From Mycolicibacterium iranicum (GTDB lineage: Bacteria > Actinomycetota > Actinomycetes > Mycobacteriales > Mycobacteriaceae), in the NCBI RefSeq assembly GCF_014190915.1, contig NZ_JACHVU010000014.1:81406-145405 (forward strand): a stretch of 64,000 bases of DNA, given 5' to 3'. A model generated the notes under the pieces. That model had not been told where the DNA came from, searched no databases, and saw only the letters and a list, made by a program, of their open reading frames with translations. A program made the position numbers and the translations under genes. Numbering within the stretch: the first letter of the stretch is position 1; every line of letters starts with the position of its first letter. Shown here in pieces: positions 1 to 7,226 of this stretch.

Positions 1-497
1 TGCTGGACATGTGGACCGGCACGCACCACCGTGGCGTCCAGCTCAACGATCTGCGCCAGGCCGCCGAACGGTGGATCCACACCTACGACCAGCGCTGCTG
101 GCTGCGTCAACTGACCCCCTACGCCACGCGCGAACAGGAGGACCGGTTGCTTCGGGTCATCGCCAGGATGGACGGGACCCCGTTCCCGACGACCGCGCGG
201 TTGACGGGCCGGTGGATGCGGGGCCGCATCCCGACGGTCAGCGACTTCACCCGCGGAATCCCGTTCCTGCACAATAAGGTTCGAGAATCGGCGGAACGCC
301 GCAAGGCGGAGAGATCGAAGGTCGGACTGGAGACCGCCTACTGCGCCGAGACGGTGGCCATCACCTACGAGGAGATGGGGCTGCTGCAGACCGAGAAGAA
401 TTCGAACTGGTTCGACCCGGGATCGTTCTGGAGCGGCGACGGGTTGCCCCTGGCGCAGGGCTACCGGCTCGGCGACGAGATCGCGGTGATGCCGTAG
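1..497 (+). CDS. C-terminal part of a YiiX-like permuted papain-fold protein (5' end outside window)
   Basis: The reading frame is already open at the window edge (in-frame codons from base 3), so the N-terminus is missing. About 164 residues are visible. The segment AYCAETVA followed by a hydrophobic helix resembles the cysteine-bearing C-terminal part of permuted papain-like (YiiX/NlpC-P60 superfamily) amidases, where the Cys lies late in the chain; the partner His would be in the missing part, possibly near the N-terminal H-H-x-G-V-Q-L stretch. The tail NWFDPGSFWSGD recalls actinobacterial members of unknown role. There is no signal peptide or membrane segment in what is visible. The family call is from motif resemblance only and the substrate is unknown. 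Confidence 0.5.
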   Translation, partial: LDMWTGTHHRGVQLNDLRQAAERWIHTYDQRCWLRQLTPYATREQEDRLLRVIARMDGTPFPTTARLTGRWMRGRIPTVSDFTRGIPFLHNKVRESAERRKAERSKVGLETAYCAETVAITYEEMGLLQTEKNSNWFDPGSFWSGDGLPLAQGYRLGDEIAVMP

Positions 498-606
498 CCG
501 GTGCGGGCAGCCGAGCGGCGAAACGCCGACCCGCCTCGCGCGTTTACGCAGAAGTCGATGGTTTGCTGATGCACAGCAGCTCATCCGGGCGCGACAAGGA
601 GCCGGC

Positions 607-1221
607 ATGCCGACGCCAGACGACCACGATCCGCCACGCCGCGGCCTCTTCAGCGCCCGCGGCTCGGCCATCTCGATCGTCGTCGCGTCTCTGGCCACGC
701 TCGGGGTCGTCGTGGTGATGGTGAACTCGGCCGACGACACCCTGCACGTCCAAACGATTCCCGCGCAACCGAATTCGACTTCGCCGTCGGCCGCCACGCC
801 CGCGACGTCCCTGCCGCCACCGACCGCCGCTCCCCGGGCGCCCGCCGCTCCCCTGCCTCCGGCCGCTCCCCGGGTGCCGGCAGCCGCATCCGCTCCGCCA
901 CCTGTGCCGGCGTTCGCCATCGACGCGCAGGGGTTCGTCGACTCCGCCCGCTGCAGCGACGATCAGCGAGCCGTGGCCATCGCACGCACCGAGCGGTCGA
1001 CGATGGTGGTCTGCGAGGCGGCCGACGGGACGCTCGAATACGAGGGTGTCCGCCTGGGAGACGGGGCGACACTGCGCCTCGACGACGTACGGCCCATCTC
1101 CGCGGGCTTCGAGGCGCGCAACGGGGGGACCACCTACCGGCTGTCGCCGACCGAACTCGTGGTGATCACCGGGGAGTCCCTGTACAGCCGGGACGCGATC
1201 GTGGAGTATCGCGCCGGCTGA
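607..1221 (+). CDS. Single-pass membrane-anchored Pro/Ala-rich protein of unknown function
   Basis: A 204-residue protein. A short basic cytoplasmic N-terminus is followed by one strongly hydrophobic segment at about residues 21-41, then a Pro/Ala/Ser/Thr-rich stalk (about 50-105), then a compact C-terminal domain of about 95 residues with two cysteines (in SARCSDD and MVVCEAA) that could form a disulfide outside the membrane. This is the layout of mycobacterial secreted or anchored envelope proteins. The ATG at 607 is preceded by AAGGAG about seven bases upstream. It stands alone between the preceding gene and convergent genes. I do not recognise the C-terminal domain and assign no function. 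Confidence 0.65.
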   Translation: MPTPDDHDPPRRGLFSARGSAISIVVASLATLGVVVVMVNSADDTLHVQTIPAQPNSTSPSAATPATSLPPPTAAPRAPAAPLPPAAPRVPAAASAPPPVPAFAIDAQGFVDSARCSDDQRAVAIARTERSTMVVCEAADGTLEYEGVRLGDGATLRLDDVRPISAGFEARNGGTTYRLSPTELVVITGESLYSRDAIVEYRAG

Positions 1222-1230
1222 GAGCGCAGG

Positions 1231-1695
1231 TCAGGAACCGGCGAGGAAACGCGCCAGGTTGTCCAGCGACGAGGTCATGCCGGCGACGTGGTCGGCGGCG
1301 GAGATGCCCTCGGGGACGTCGTCCGCCCGGATGTCGACGCGGGTCCCACCCTCGACGTCGGAGAGGCTCCAGGTCATGGTCATCGTGCCTGCGAACGCGG
1401 GGTCGCCGGACGTGAAGTCTCCGGCCTGCACCACGCGGACGTCGGGCACGATCTCCAGAAAGCGGCCGTCGACGACGTCGGAGTCGGCTGAGCTCTTACC
1501 GCCCCCAGCAGGGATTTCGGTGTAGGTCAACGTCATTCGATACGAGCCGCCCGGCCGGACGTCGATGTGCTCGAAGCGGCCCGTCATCCCGGCCGGCGGC
1601 AGCCATTCGAGCAGTGACGCCGGGTCGATGAGGGCCGAGAACACCCGCCTACGGGCAGCGGCGATCACCCGCGATGCCGTGTCGGTGCGCCCCAT
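1231..1695 (-). CDS. SRPBCC / AHSA1-type START-fold protein
   Basis: About 154 residues from the ATG at 1695 (MGRTDTASRVI); an upstream in-frame start at 1722 would add nine residues. The pattern of an early strand, FSALIDPASLLEWLPP, then GGSYRMTLTY and a C-terminal helix ending LDNLARFL is typical of the AHSA1 (Hsp90 ATPase activator homologue) branch of the SRPBCC superfamily, which forms a hydrophobic ligand pocket. The ligand is unknown. Its start lies inside the 3' end of the upstream hypothetical gene (about 47 bp overlap), suggesting translational coupling. It converges on the membrane-anchored gene ending at 1221. Confidence 0.8.
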   Translation of the reverse strand: MGRTDTASRVIAAARRRVFSALIDPASLLEWLPPAGMTGRFEHIDVRPGGSYRMTLTYTEIPAGGGKSSADSDVVDGRFLEIVPDVRVVQAGDFTSGDPAFAGTMTMTWSLSDVEGGTRVDIRADDVPEGISAADHVAGMTSSLDNLARFLAGS

Positions 1696-2104
1696 GCTGA
1701 GAAAGGTACTCAAAAGCCGCACCTCCCGGGCGCCAGGTCATCGAGCTCCCGTCGCCGAAATCCGACAGCATCGCGATCACGGGACCGTGCAGGCTGTCGG
1801 CCGGAGGCCGCACGGTCACGGTGGCCTCGGCGAAATGGACCTGCAGGCCGCCGGCGGCGTTCTCCCGGGTCGCGACCACGTGATGACCGATGAGCGACCG
1901 TATCGCGTCGGTGTAGCCCGGTTGACCGTCCGTCAGAGGTCCGTTCGCCGTCTCGATCGTCGGCAACACCTCGCAGGTGAGCACCGGCAGATCGGGCGAC
2001 GACAAGGACGTGAACGCGAATTGGAGATATCCGCCGTTGAAATGCACGGATTGCACGTGAAAACCGTTCAGGCGCGCGAGCAACGCGTTGTATTCGTAAG
2101 CCAT
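1649..2104 (-). CDS. Hypothetical cytoplasmic protein upstream of the SRPBCC gene
   Basis: A 151-residue protein starting MAYEYNALLARLNGF. It has alternating hydrophobic and polar strands, no signal peptide and no membrane segment, and I do not recognise its family. The last 20 residues (rich in H, R and G) run into the start of the SRPBCC gene, and the genes overlap by about 47 bp, so they probably form a two-gene operon. Base composition matches its surroundings. The overlap and AT-rich dyad upstream (around 2202-2215) support a genuine transcription unit, but the start codon is not strongly marked by a ribosome binding site. Confidence 0.5.
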   Translation of the reverse strand: MAYEYNALLARLNGFHVQSVHFNGGYLQFAFTSLSSPDLPVLTCEVLPTIETANGPLTDGQPGYTDAIRSLIGHHVVATRENAAGGLQVHFAEATVTVRPPADSLHGPVIAMLSDFGDGSSMTWRPGGAAFEYLSQHGAHRHGIAGDRRCP

Positions 2105-2201
2105 GTCGTCAGTGGGAAAAGTGCTGACCTGAATTCGATGATCGCCGCGCCGGGCAGATCGTCGTCGTCAGCCGCATCCCTCGCCTCACTCGTCGGAGTC
2201 T

Positions 2202-2215
2202 CTGTATTACTACAG
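2202..2215. promoter_or_regulatory. AT-rich dyad, possible operator/promoter
   Basis: The sequence CTGTATTACTACAG has perfect 5-bp arms (CTGTA/TACAG) around a 4-bp centre and lies in an unusually AT-rich patch in otherwise GC-rich DNA, about 100 bp upstream of the minus-strand start at 2104. It could be an operator or contain a -10 element for the two-gene minus-strand unit. The rest of the gap (2105-2370) shows nothing else I can support. Confidence 0.3.
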
Positions 2216-2370
2216 TAAGTTAACGTGCACCGATGCGGGCGCGCTAGGTCTACCCGTCACGGTCACGTCATTCGGGCGACGCCAATTCCCCCTGCGCGGT
2301 CACGGCAATCGCGACGAGGTGTGGCCGCGCTGTGATCCCGTCGCAACCGCGACCGGGAAAGCTCGACGCC

Positions 2371-2595
2371 ATGACCGTCCTCGCGCTGCTGGCCGCACTG
2401 AGTGTGGCGCTGTGCGTCGGCTCCGTCCTGGGATATGTCGTCGGCCACCGCCGCGGCGCGCGCACCCCGACGTGGAAACAACGCACCAGCCGGGCCTATC
2501 TCGGACGCGAAGCGGCGGGGCTGGTTGCCTTGCTCACCGTCAGCCGGCTCCAGCGCGCGGCGAGGCGGCGGCTGCCGCGGGCCGTCAGGCGTTGA
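2371..2595 (+). CDS. Small single-pass membrane protein
   Basis: About 74 residues from the ATG at 2371 (MTVLALLAALSVALCVGSVLG). Residues 2-24 form one hydrophobic membrane segment, and the rest is strongly basic (many Arg and Lys), giving an N-out/C-in type anchor by the positive-inside rule. The frame opens earlier at 2332, but the added residues (IPSQPRPGKLDA) do not look like a signal and the hydrophobic segment follows directly on the 2371 start. The gene ends 34 bp before the Ddn-like gene on the same strand. Function is unknown. Confidence 0.5.
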   Translation: MTVLALLAALSVALCVGSVLGYVVGHRRGARTPTWKQRTSRAYLGREAAGLVALLTVSRLQRAARRRLPRAVRR

Positions 2596-2629
2596 CGGAC
2601 TCCGACGACCGTCGCGGTAGGTTGCGGTA

Positions 2630-3124
2630 ATGCCGCTGCGCTACGTCGACCCGCACCGCCGCCGCGGACGTCGGTACGAACAAGGTGTCCGTTTCGGCCG
2701 GTCCGCGGTCGGTCAGTTCCTGGCGCGCCACGTCGCCCGCCGCACCGACCCGATTCTGTTCCGCCTCACCGGCGGCCGGGTCAACATGGGGCCCATCGTG
2801 AACGCCCCGCTGAGGTCGACCGGCGCGAAATCGGGCAAGACCCGCGAGGTGCAGCTCACCTATTTCCACGACGGGTCCGACGTCATCCTGGTCGCGTCGA
2901 ACTTCGGGGGCGACAAGCACCCGCAGTGGTACCACAACCTCAAGGCCAATCCGGAATGCACGTTCGGGCTGGAGCCGTTCACCGCCGAACAGGTGACCGA
3001 CCCCGGCGAATACGAGCGGCTGTACGACCTCGCGAAGGGGGTCTACGCCGGGTACGGCGACTACCAGGAGAAGACAGCCGACTCGGGCCGCCAGATCCCG
3101 ATCTTCCGACTACGCCCACGCTGA
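2630..3124 (+). CDS. Nitroreductase-family deazaflavin (F420)-dependent oxidoreductase, Ddn-like
   Basis: A 164-residue protein of the FDOR-B/Ddn type (split-barrel flavin/deazaflavin-binding fold). The diagnostic stretch RSTGAKSGKTREVQLTYF near residues 63-80 is followed by the SNFGGDKHPQWYHNLKANP segment (about 101-119), which in this family forms the cofactor-binding strand and the W-x-x-N-L turn. Members use reduced F420 to reduce diverse hydrophobic substrates; Ddn activates pretomanid. The ATG at 2630 gives the usual family length. It is followed after 23 bp by the Imm-5-like gene on the same strand. The substrate is not predictable. Confidence 0.85.
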   Translation: MPLRYVDPHRRRGRRYEQGVRFGRSAVGQFLARHVARRTDPILFRLTGGRVNMGPIVNAPLRSTGAKSGKTREVQLTYFHDGSDVILVASNFGGDKHPQWYHNLKANPECTFGLEPFTAEQVTDPGEYERLYDLAKGVYAGYGDYQEKTADSGRQIPIFRLRPR

Positions 3125-3147
3125 CCGCGGCGCGGACACTCGGTGCT

Positions 3148-3687
3148 GTGGCCGTCGACCCCCCGCGCTACATCGACCTGTCGATGCCCGAACTGCGCGA
3201 GGTCACGCGCTTCGCGGCCCTGAACGCGGCGGACGTGCTGCCCCTGTTCGAGCGGACCCATCCGGGCGACACCCGGCCACGGGCCGCGCTCGACGCCGCC
3301 CGGCAGTTCTTCGAAGGCGAGCCTCGAAGCCGCCTCCAGCGGGTGACGGCCCTCGATGCGCACCGTGCCGCCAGGGACGCTGACACGCAGGCTGGCGGAC
3401 ATGCCGCACACTCCGCGGCCGCCGCGGCAGCGGCGGCCTACCTGCATCCCCTCGCCAGTGCCGACCAGGTCGGCCACATCCTGCGCTCGGCCGCGCACGC
3501 CGCCGCGGCGGCGGAATTGGCCGCGGACGACCCGGAAGCCGCTGTGGCGCAACTCGATCGGGCAGTCACCAGAGCCACACCGGTGCTGATCGAGGTGTTG
3601 CTGCGCTACCCGCCGGCCCGCCCGGGCCGCACCCGTGTGCCCGTGCTGATGCGCCGACTGGACACGCGCCTGCGGGCCATGCGCTAG
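3148..3687 (+). CDS. Imm-5-like putative immunity protein (often mislabelled exonuclease SbcC)
   Basis: About 179 residues, starting with the GTG at 3148. The chain is almost wholly alanine-rich helix: an N-terminal motif DLSMPELREVTRFA, ERTHPGDTRPR, then AHRAARDA, AAAAYLHPLASADQVGHIL and the C-terminal PPARPGRTRVPVLMRRLD. These are the recurrent motifs of the actinobacterial Imm-5-like putative immunity family. No matching toxin gene is adjacent, so it is either an orphan or has another role. No convincing ribosome binding site precedes the GTG; the gene probably follows the Ddn-like gene in one transcript. Confidence 0.65.
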   Translation: MAVDPPRYIDLSMPELREVTRFAALNAADVLPLFERTHPGDTRPRAALDAARQFFEGEPRSRLQRVTALDAHRAARDADTQAGGHAAHSAAAAAAAAYLHPLASADQVGHILRSAAHAAAAAELAADDPEAAVAQLDRAVTRATPVLIEVLLRYPPARPGRTRVPVLMRRLDTRLRAMR

Positions 3688-3760
3688 CGGGATCGCCGAA
3701 CGTGGGCCCCTGTGGACGCATTTCGCGCCGATCGCGTACACGACCCCCACATTCGACGCG

Positions 3761-3811
3761 TCAGACGTTGAAGCGGAACTCCACCACGTCACCGTCGGCC
3801 CGGCGCTTGGC
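3761..3811 (-). pseudogene. Relict copy of the 3' end of ychF
   Basis: Read on the minus strand, 3811-3761 encodes AKRRADGDVVEFRFNV followed by TGA. ADGDVVEFRF is identical to the residues near the end of the intact ychF of this window, and FRFNV-stop is the usual terminus of bacterial YchF. At DNA level 3774-3800 matches 4890-4916 at 25 of 27 positions. The fragment lies 5 bases downstream of the DUF1254 stop codon and has no start of its own. It is best read as the displaced original 3' end of ychF, separated from the gene by the DUF1254 insertion. Confidence 0.75.
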
Positions 3812-3816
3812 GCAGC

Positions 3817-4773
3817 TCAACGCCTTTGCAACTTGTTGAGTGCCGGTGGTGCCCACCGTCCCTCCACGATCTCCGCCCTGGGGCGGTAAAGCCTGATGAG
3901 GTAGTTCCACCCGTCCGGGGTGATGATCGCGTTGGCAGGGGTCTCCCCGTCAGTCGCGCCGACAAAACGGACGGTGACCGAACCGTCTGCGTTGGGTCGA
4001 CCGGTGACGCTGTTGACGGTGTACAGGTTCTTCTCGTTCGGCTCGAAGAAGCCCTGCGCGTTGTACACCGACACCGACCAGAAGGCGTCGACGGGAACCT
4101 CGGTGAACACCAGCTCGTAGTCGCCAGGCGGGACACCCGGGTCCACACCGATATACACCGCCTCCGAGGTCGGAAGCCCGCCCCACCCCGCTGCGCAACC
4201 GATCAGGTGGTGAACCTGATCGACTTCGTCGGGCGTCCCGAATGTCCGGTCGAATTGACCCAGTCCCCGGGCCAGCTGCAGCAGCGCATCGCGGGTCGCG
4301 TCCAAGCTTTCAACGTCATAATCCGGCATCACGAACGGCTCCTGCGGGCTGGCCTGGATGCTCAGGGCATCCTGAAGTCTTGACACGGCCCCCACGTCGT
4401 CGGGGTCATCCGGATTGACCAAGATGCGCACCGCCACGAAGACATAGCGGGTCCCGTAGTCCTCGGCGGTGAGAATGTGCTCGCCGCGTTCGTGCAGGAC
4501 GCTGTTTATGTAGTGGTCCTCGTTCACGATCATCGCGGACAGATAGCGGCTACCGGCCTCTGGCAAGGTCAGACGTGCCGGGCTATCGAGGTCCACGACC
4601 GCGAAGCTGTAGAGCGTGTCACGGTTGAGTCTGATGACCGTCTGCTCGTCGATGCGGACTGGCGTTCGATTGTGCCTGAACTGCCCGACCCCTCCGGCTT
4701 CTGCCTGATTGACCGAGAACATCCGGTGTGTTTCTGCCCGGACGAAGTTGTCGACGTTCACCCTGATCGGCAT
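3817..4773 (-). CDS. DUF1254/DUF1214 domain protein
   Basis: About 318 residues from the ATG at 4773 (MPIRVNVDNFVRAETHRMF), the conventional start for this family; the longer frame to 4905 runs into ychF and is not used. The N-terminal half carries the DUF1254 signature (NRDTLYSFAVVDLD, YLSAMIVNEDHYINSV) and the C-terminal half DUF1214 (FWSVSVYNAQGFFEPNEKNLYTVNSVTG, with the final WNYLIRLYRPRAEI). Members are widespread but functionally uncharacterised. The gene lies downstream of ychF on the same strand, flanked by a duplicated ychF 3' end, and has a visibly less GC-biased codon choice than its neighbours, which points to acquisition. Confidence 0.85.
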   Translation of the reverse strand: MPIRVNVDNFVRAETHRMFSVNQAEAGGVGQFRHNRTPVRIDEQTVIRLNRDTLYSFAVVDLDSPARLTLPEAGSRYLSAMIVNEDHYINSVLHERGEHILTAEDYGTRYVFVAVRILVNPDDPDDVGAVSRLQDALSIQASPQEPFVMPDYDVESLDATRDALLQLARGLGQFDRTFGTPDEVDQVHHLIGCAAGWGGLPTSEAVYIGVDPGVPPGDYELVFTEVPVDAFWSVSVYNAQGFFEPNEKNLYTVNSVTGRPNADGSVTVRFVGATDGETPANAIITPDGWNYLIRLYRPRAEIVEGRWAPPALNKLQRR

Positions 4774-4852
4774 CACACACACGGTAATTGACGTGGCGGC
4801 CCGAGTTGCACGTGAAGCGGAGAACCAGGGATCTGCCCCGACGCGCTGCCGG

Positions 4853-5950
4853 CTACGCCTTGGCTTTCGATGTAGACGTTGCTCCGAACCGGAACTCCAC
4901 CACATCCCCGTCGGCCATCACGTAGTCCTTGCCCTCCATGCGAACCTTGCCCGCAGCCTTGGCCGCCGCCATGGAGCCGGCCTCGACCAGGTCGTCGAAC
5001 GAGACGATCTCGGCCTTGATGAAGCCCTTCTCGAAGTCGGAGTGGATGACCCCGGCGGCCTTGGGCGCGGTGTCGCCCTGCTTGATCGTCCACGCCCGCG
5101 CCTCCTTCGGCCCGGCCGTCAGGTAGGTCTGCAGCTTCAGCGTGTGGAAACCGGCGCGCGCCAAGGCATCCAGGCCCCGCTCGGTCTGACCGATCGATTC
5201 CAGCAGCTCCGCTGCGGACTCCTCGTCGAGCTCCTGAAGCTCCGCTTCGATCTTCGCGTCGAGGAACACGGCGTCGGCCGGGGCGACGAGGTCACGCAAC
5301 TCGGCCACCCGTGCCTCGTCGGTGAGCACCGACTCGTCGGCGTTGAACACGTAGAGGAACGGCTTGGACGTCATCAGGTTGAGCTCGCGCAGCAGCGACA
5401 CGTCGGTTCCCGCCGAGAACAGGGTCTTACCGGTGTCGAGAACCGCGCTCGCGGCCAGCGCCGCGTCGTGCACCGGCTTGCGGTCCTTGTGCGTGCGCGC
5501 TTCCTTCTCCAAGCGGGGCAGCGCACGCTCCAGGGTCTGCATGTCGGCCAGGATCAGCTCGGTCTCGATCACCTCGATGTCGGACTTCGGGTCCACCCGG
5601 CCGTCGACGTGGACGACGTCGTCGTCGGCGAACACGCGGACCACCTGACAGATCGCGTCGCTCTCGCGGATGTTGGCGAGGAACTTGTTGCCCAGCCCCG
5701 CGCCCTCGGACGCACCCTTCACGATGCCCGCGATGTCGACGAAGGTCACCGGCGCCGGGACGATCTTCTCCGACCCGAACATCTCCGCCAGCCGGGTGAG
5801 CCGTGGATCCGGGAGGGCCACGACACCTTCGTTCGGTTCGATCGTCGCGAACGGGTAGTTGGCTGCCAGCACGTCGTTGCGTGTCAAGGCGTTGAACAAG
5901 GTCGACTTGCCGACGTTCGGGAGTCCGACGATTCCGAGATTGAGGCCCAC
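4853..5950 (-). CDS. ychF: Redox-regulated ATPase/GTPase YchF (OBG family), with altered C-terminus
   Basis: About 365 residues from the GTG at 5950 (VGLNLGIVGLPNVGKST); a second GTG at 5959 is possible. Visible are the P-loop GLPNVGKST, the switch region NYPFATIEPN, the G3 motif DIAGIVKGA and the G4-like NADE motif that in YchF shifts preference to ATP, then a coiled-coil region and the C-terminal TGS domain. YchF binds ribosomes and acts in stress and translation control. The final ten residues GATSTSKAKA replace the usual NV terminus; without them the length would be about 357. The change traces to the insertion downstream. It is divergent from the DUF6542 gene (82 bp apart). Confidence 0.95.
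   Translation of the reverse strand: MGLNLGIVGLPNVGKSTLFNALTRNDVLAANYPFATIEPNEGVVALPDPRLTRLAEMFGSEKIVPAPVTFVDIAGIVKGASEGAGLGNKFLANIRESDAICQVVRVFADDDVVHVDGRVDPKSDIEVIETELILADMQTLERALPRLEKEARTHKDRKPVHDAALAASAVLDTGKTLFSAGTDVSLLRELNLMTSKPFLYVFNADESVLTDEARVAELRDLVAPADAVFLDAKIEAELQELDEESAAELLESIGQTERGLDALARAGFHTLKLQTYLTAGPKEARAWTIKQGDTAPKAAGVIHSDFEKGFIKAEIVSFDDLVEAGSMAAAKAAGKVRMEGKDYVMADGDVVEFRFGATSTSKAKA
4890..4916. repeat. Direct repeat flanking DUF1254, copy inside ychF
   Basis: This 27-bp stretch near the ychF stop matches 3774-3800 at 25 of 27 positions in the same orientation, 1116 bp away. A weaker match continues beyond it (AACGTCT followed by TCGAA on the minus strand), interrupted in this copy by five extra bases, which shift the frame and replace the usual NV-stop ending of YchF. 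Confidence 0.7.
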
Positions 5951-6032
5951 GGAGACCACAGTGTAGGCAATGTGATCGCCACGCCACCCTTCGCTGGCGA
6001 CGAGCGGTCGTCGTAGCCGGTACGGTCGACCT

Positions 6033-7220
6033 GTGTCAGGACAGCGCACGCGGCCGGCAGTCGCGGCCGATCACCGCTCTGTGCACCCCAATGTCACCGG
6101 GATTCCGTGGTGGGGTGCCGTTCTGACCGCTGTGGTCGCGTCGGCGATCGGCTTCGCCTTCGACGCTGGATCCGGCGGCGGTCAGCTCACCGCGGCCTTC
6201 TCGACGCTCTACGTCCTCGGCTGCCTGATCGCGGTGCTCGCCGTCCAGCAGCGCGGGTTGTTCACCGCGGTGATCCAGCCACCCCTGGTGCTGTTCGTCA
6301 CGGTGCCGGGCGCGTATTTCCTGATGCACAGCAGCGAGATCCAGGGCCTCAAGGACGTCCTGATCAACTGCGGCTATCCGCTGATCGAACGCTTCCCGCT
6401 GATGTTCTTCACCTCCGCGGCCGTGCTGCTGATCGGCCTGGGCCGCTGGTACTTCGGCAAGGCCGCCAAGCGCGCGGCCCCGGAGGCCGCCGAGGAACGC
6501 GCGGCCACGCCGGGCCGCAGCGCCGGGCTGTCGTCGAAACTGTCGTCGCTGCTCGGCGGCAGGACCGCCGGGGACGACACCGATGTCGATGATGCCGAGG
6601 ACGGCGATCCGCGTGCGCGGCGCGCCGCCGAGCGTCGCCGTGCCCGCGACGCGAAGCCGGCCGCAGGCCGCTCCTCCCGGGGCGCACGGCCCGTCAAGCG
6701 GGCCCCGTCCCGGTCCCGGCACTCCCGGGCGCCCGAGACCGAGATCATCGACGCCGTCGTCGACGACCGTCCCCGCCCGCGCCGACCGCGACCCACGGAC
6801 GACTCCGCAGGAGAACCCCGTCGCCGGTCCCGCTCGTCGGCCACCCGATCCTCGCGTGAATCCCGGGAGCCCCGCGAGCCGCGGACGTCGCGCTCGTCCC
6901 GGTCCTCCCGCGAGGGGCGCGAGCCTCGCGAACCCCGTGAGCGCCGCACACGCTACGAGTCCTACGACCGGCAAGACCGCTATGAGCGGCCCGTCCGGGA
7001 GCGTCCGCAGCGGCGCAGCAGCTACGAAGACCGCCGGTTCGACGACGGCGGCAGGTTCGGCGAGTACGACGCGTTCGACGGTTACGGGTCCGGCTCACAT
7101 CACCCCGTGTCCCGGGTGCGCTACCGCGGCGAGGACGCCGAGGACCGGACCGAGTCACGTGCCCGCAGGCGCGCCCCGCAGCGCGACGTCGACGCCGATC
7201 GCTGGGAATACGACATCTGA
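6033..7220 (+). CDS. DUF6542 membrane protein with long charged disordered tail (Rv1111c-like)
   Basis: A 395-residue protein from the GTG at 6033. Four hydrophobic segments occupy about residues 25-145 (starting WWGAVLTAVVASAIGFAF and ending FFTSAAVLLIGLGRWYFG), followed by about 240 residues that are almost entirely Arg, Ser, Asp, Glu and Pro and should be disordered in the cytoplasm. It matches the actinobacterial DUF6542 layout found beside ychF in mycobacteria. The Arg/Asp-rich tail suggests interaction with nucleic acid or protein partners, but function is unknown. It is divergent from ychF; its stop is six bases from the stop of the convergent PBP gene. Confidence 0.8.
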   Translation: MSGQRTRPAVAADHRSVHPNVTGIPWWGAVLTAVVASAIGFAFDAGSGGGQLTAAFSTLYVLGCLIAVLAVQQRGLFTAVIQPPLVLFVTVPGAYFLMHSSEIQGLKDVLINCGYPLIERFPLMFFTSAAVLLIGLGRWYFGKAAKRAAPEAAEERAATPGRSAGLSSKLSSLLGGRTAGDDTDVDDAEDGDPRARRAAERRRARDAKPAAGRSSRGARPVKRAPSRSRHSRAPETEIIDAVVDDRPRPRRPRPTDDSAGEPRRRSRSSATRSSRESREPREPRTSRSSRSSREGREPREPRERRTRYESYDRQDRYERPVRERPQRRSSYEDRRFDDGGRFGEYDAFDGYGSGSHHPVSRVRYRGEDAEDRTESRARRRAPQRDVDADRWEYDI

Positions 7221-7226
7221 CCCCGG

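Noticed and set aside
4709..6016. 435-residue plus-strand ORF
   Set aside because: Shadow of ychF on the opposite strand; Arg/Leu/His-rich with no motif.
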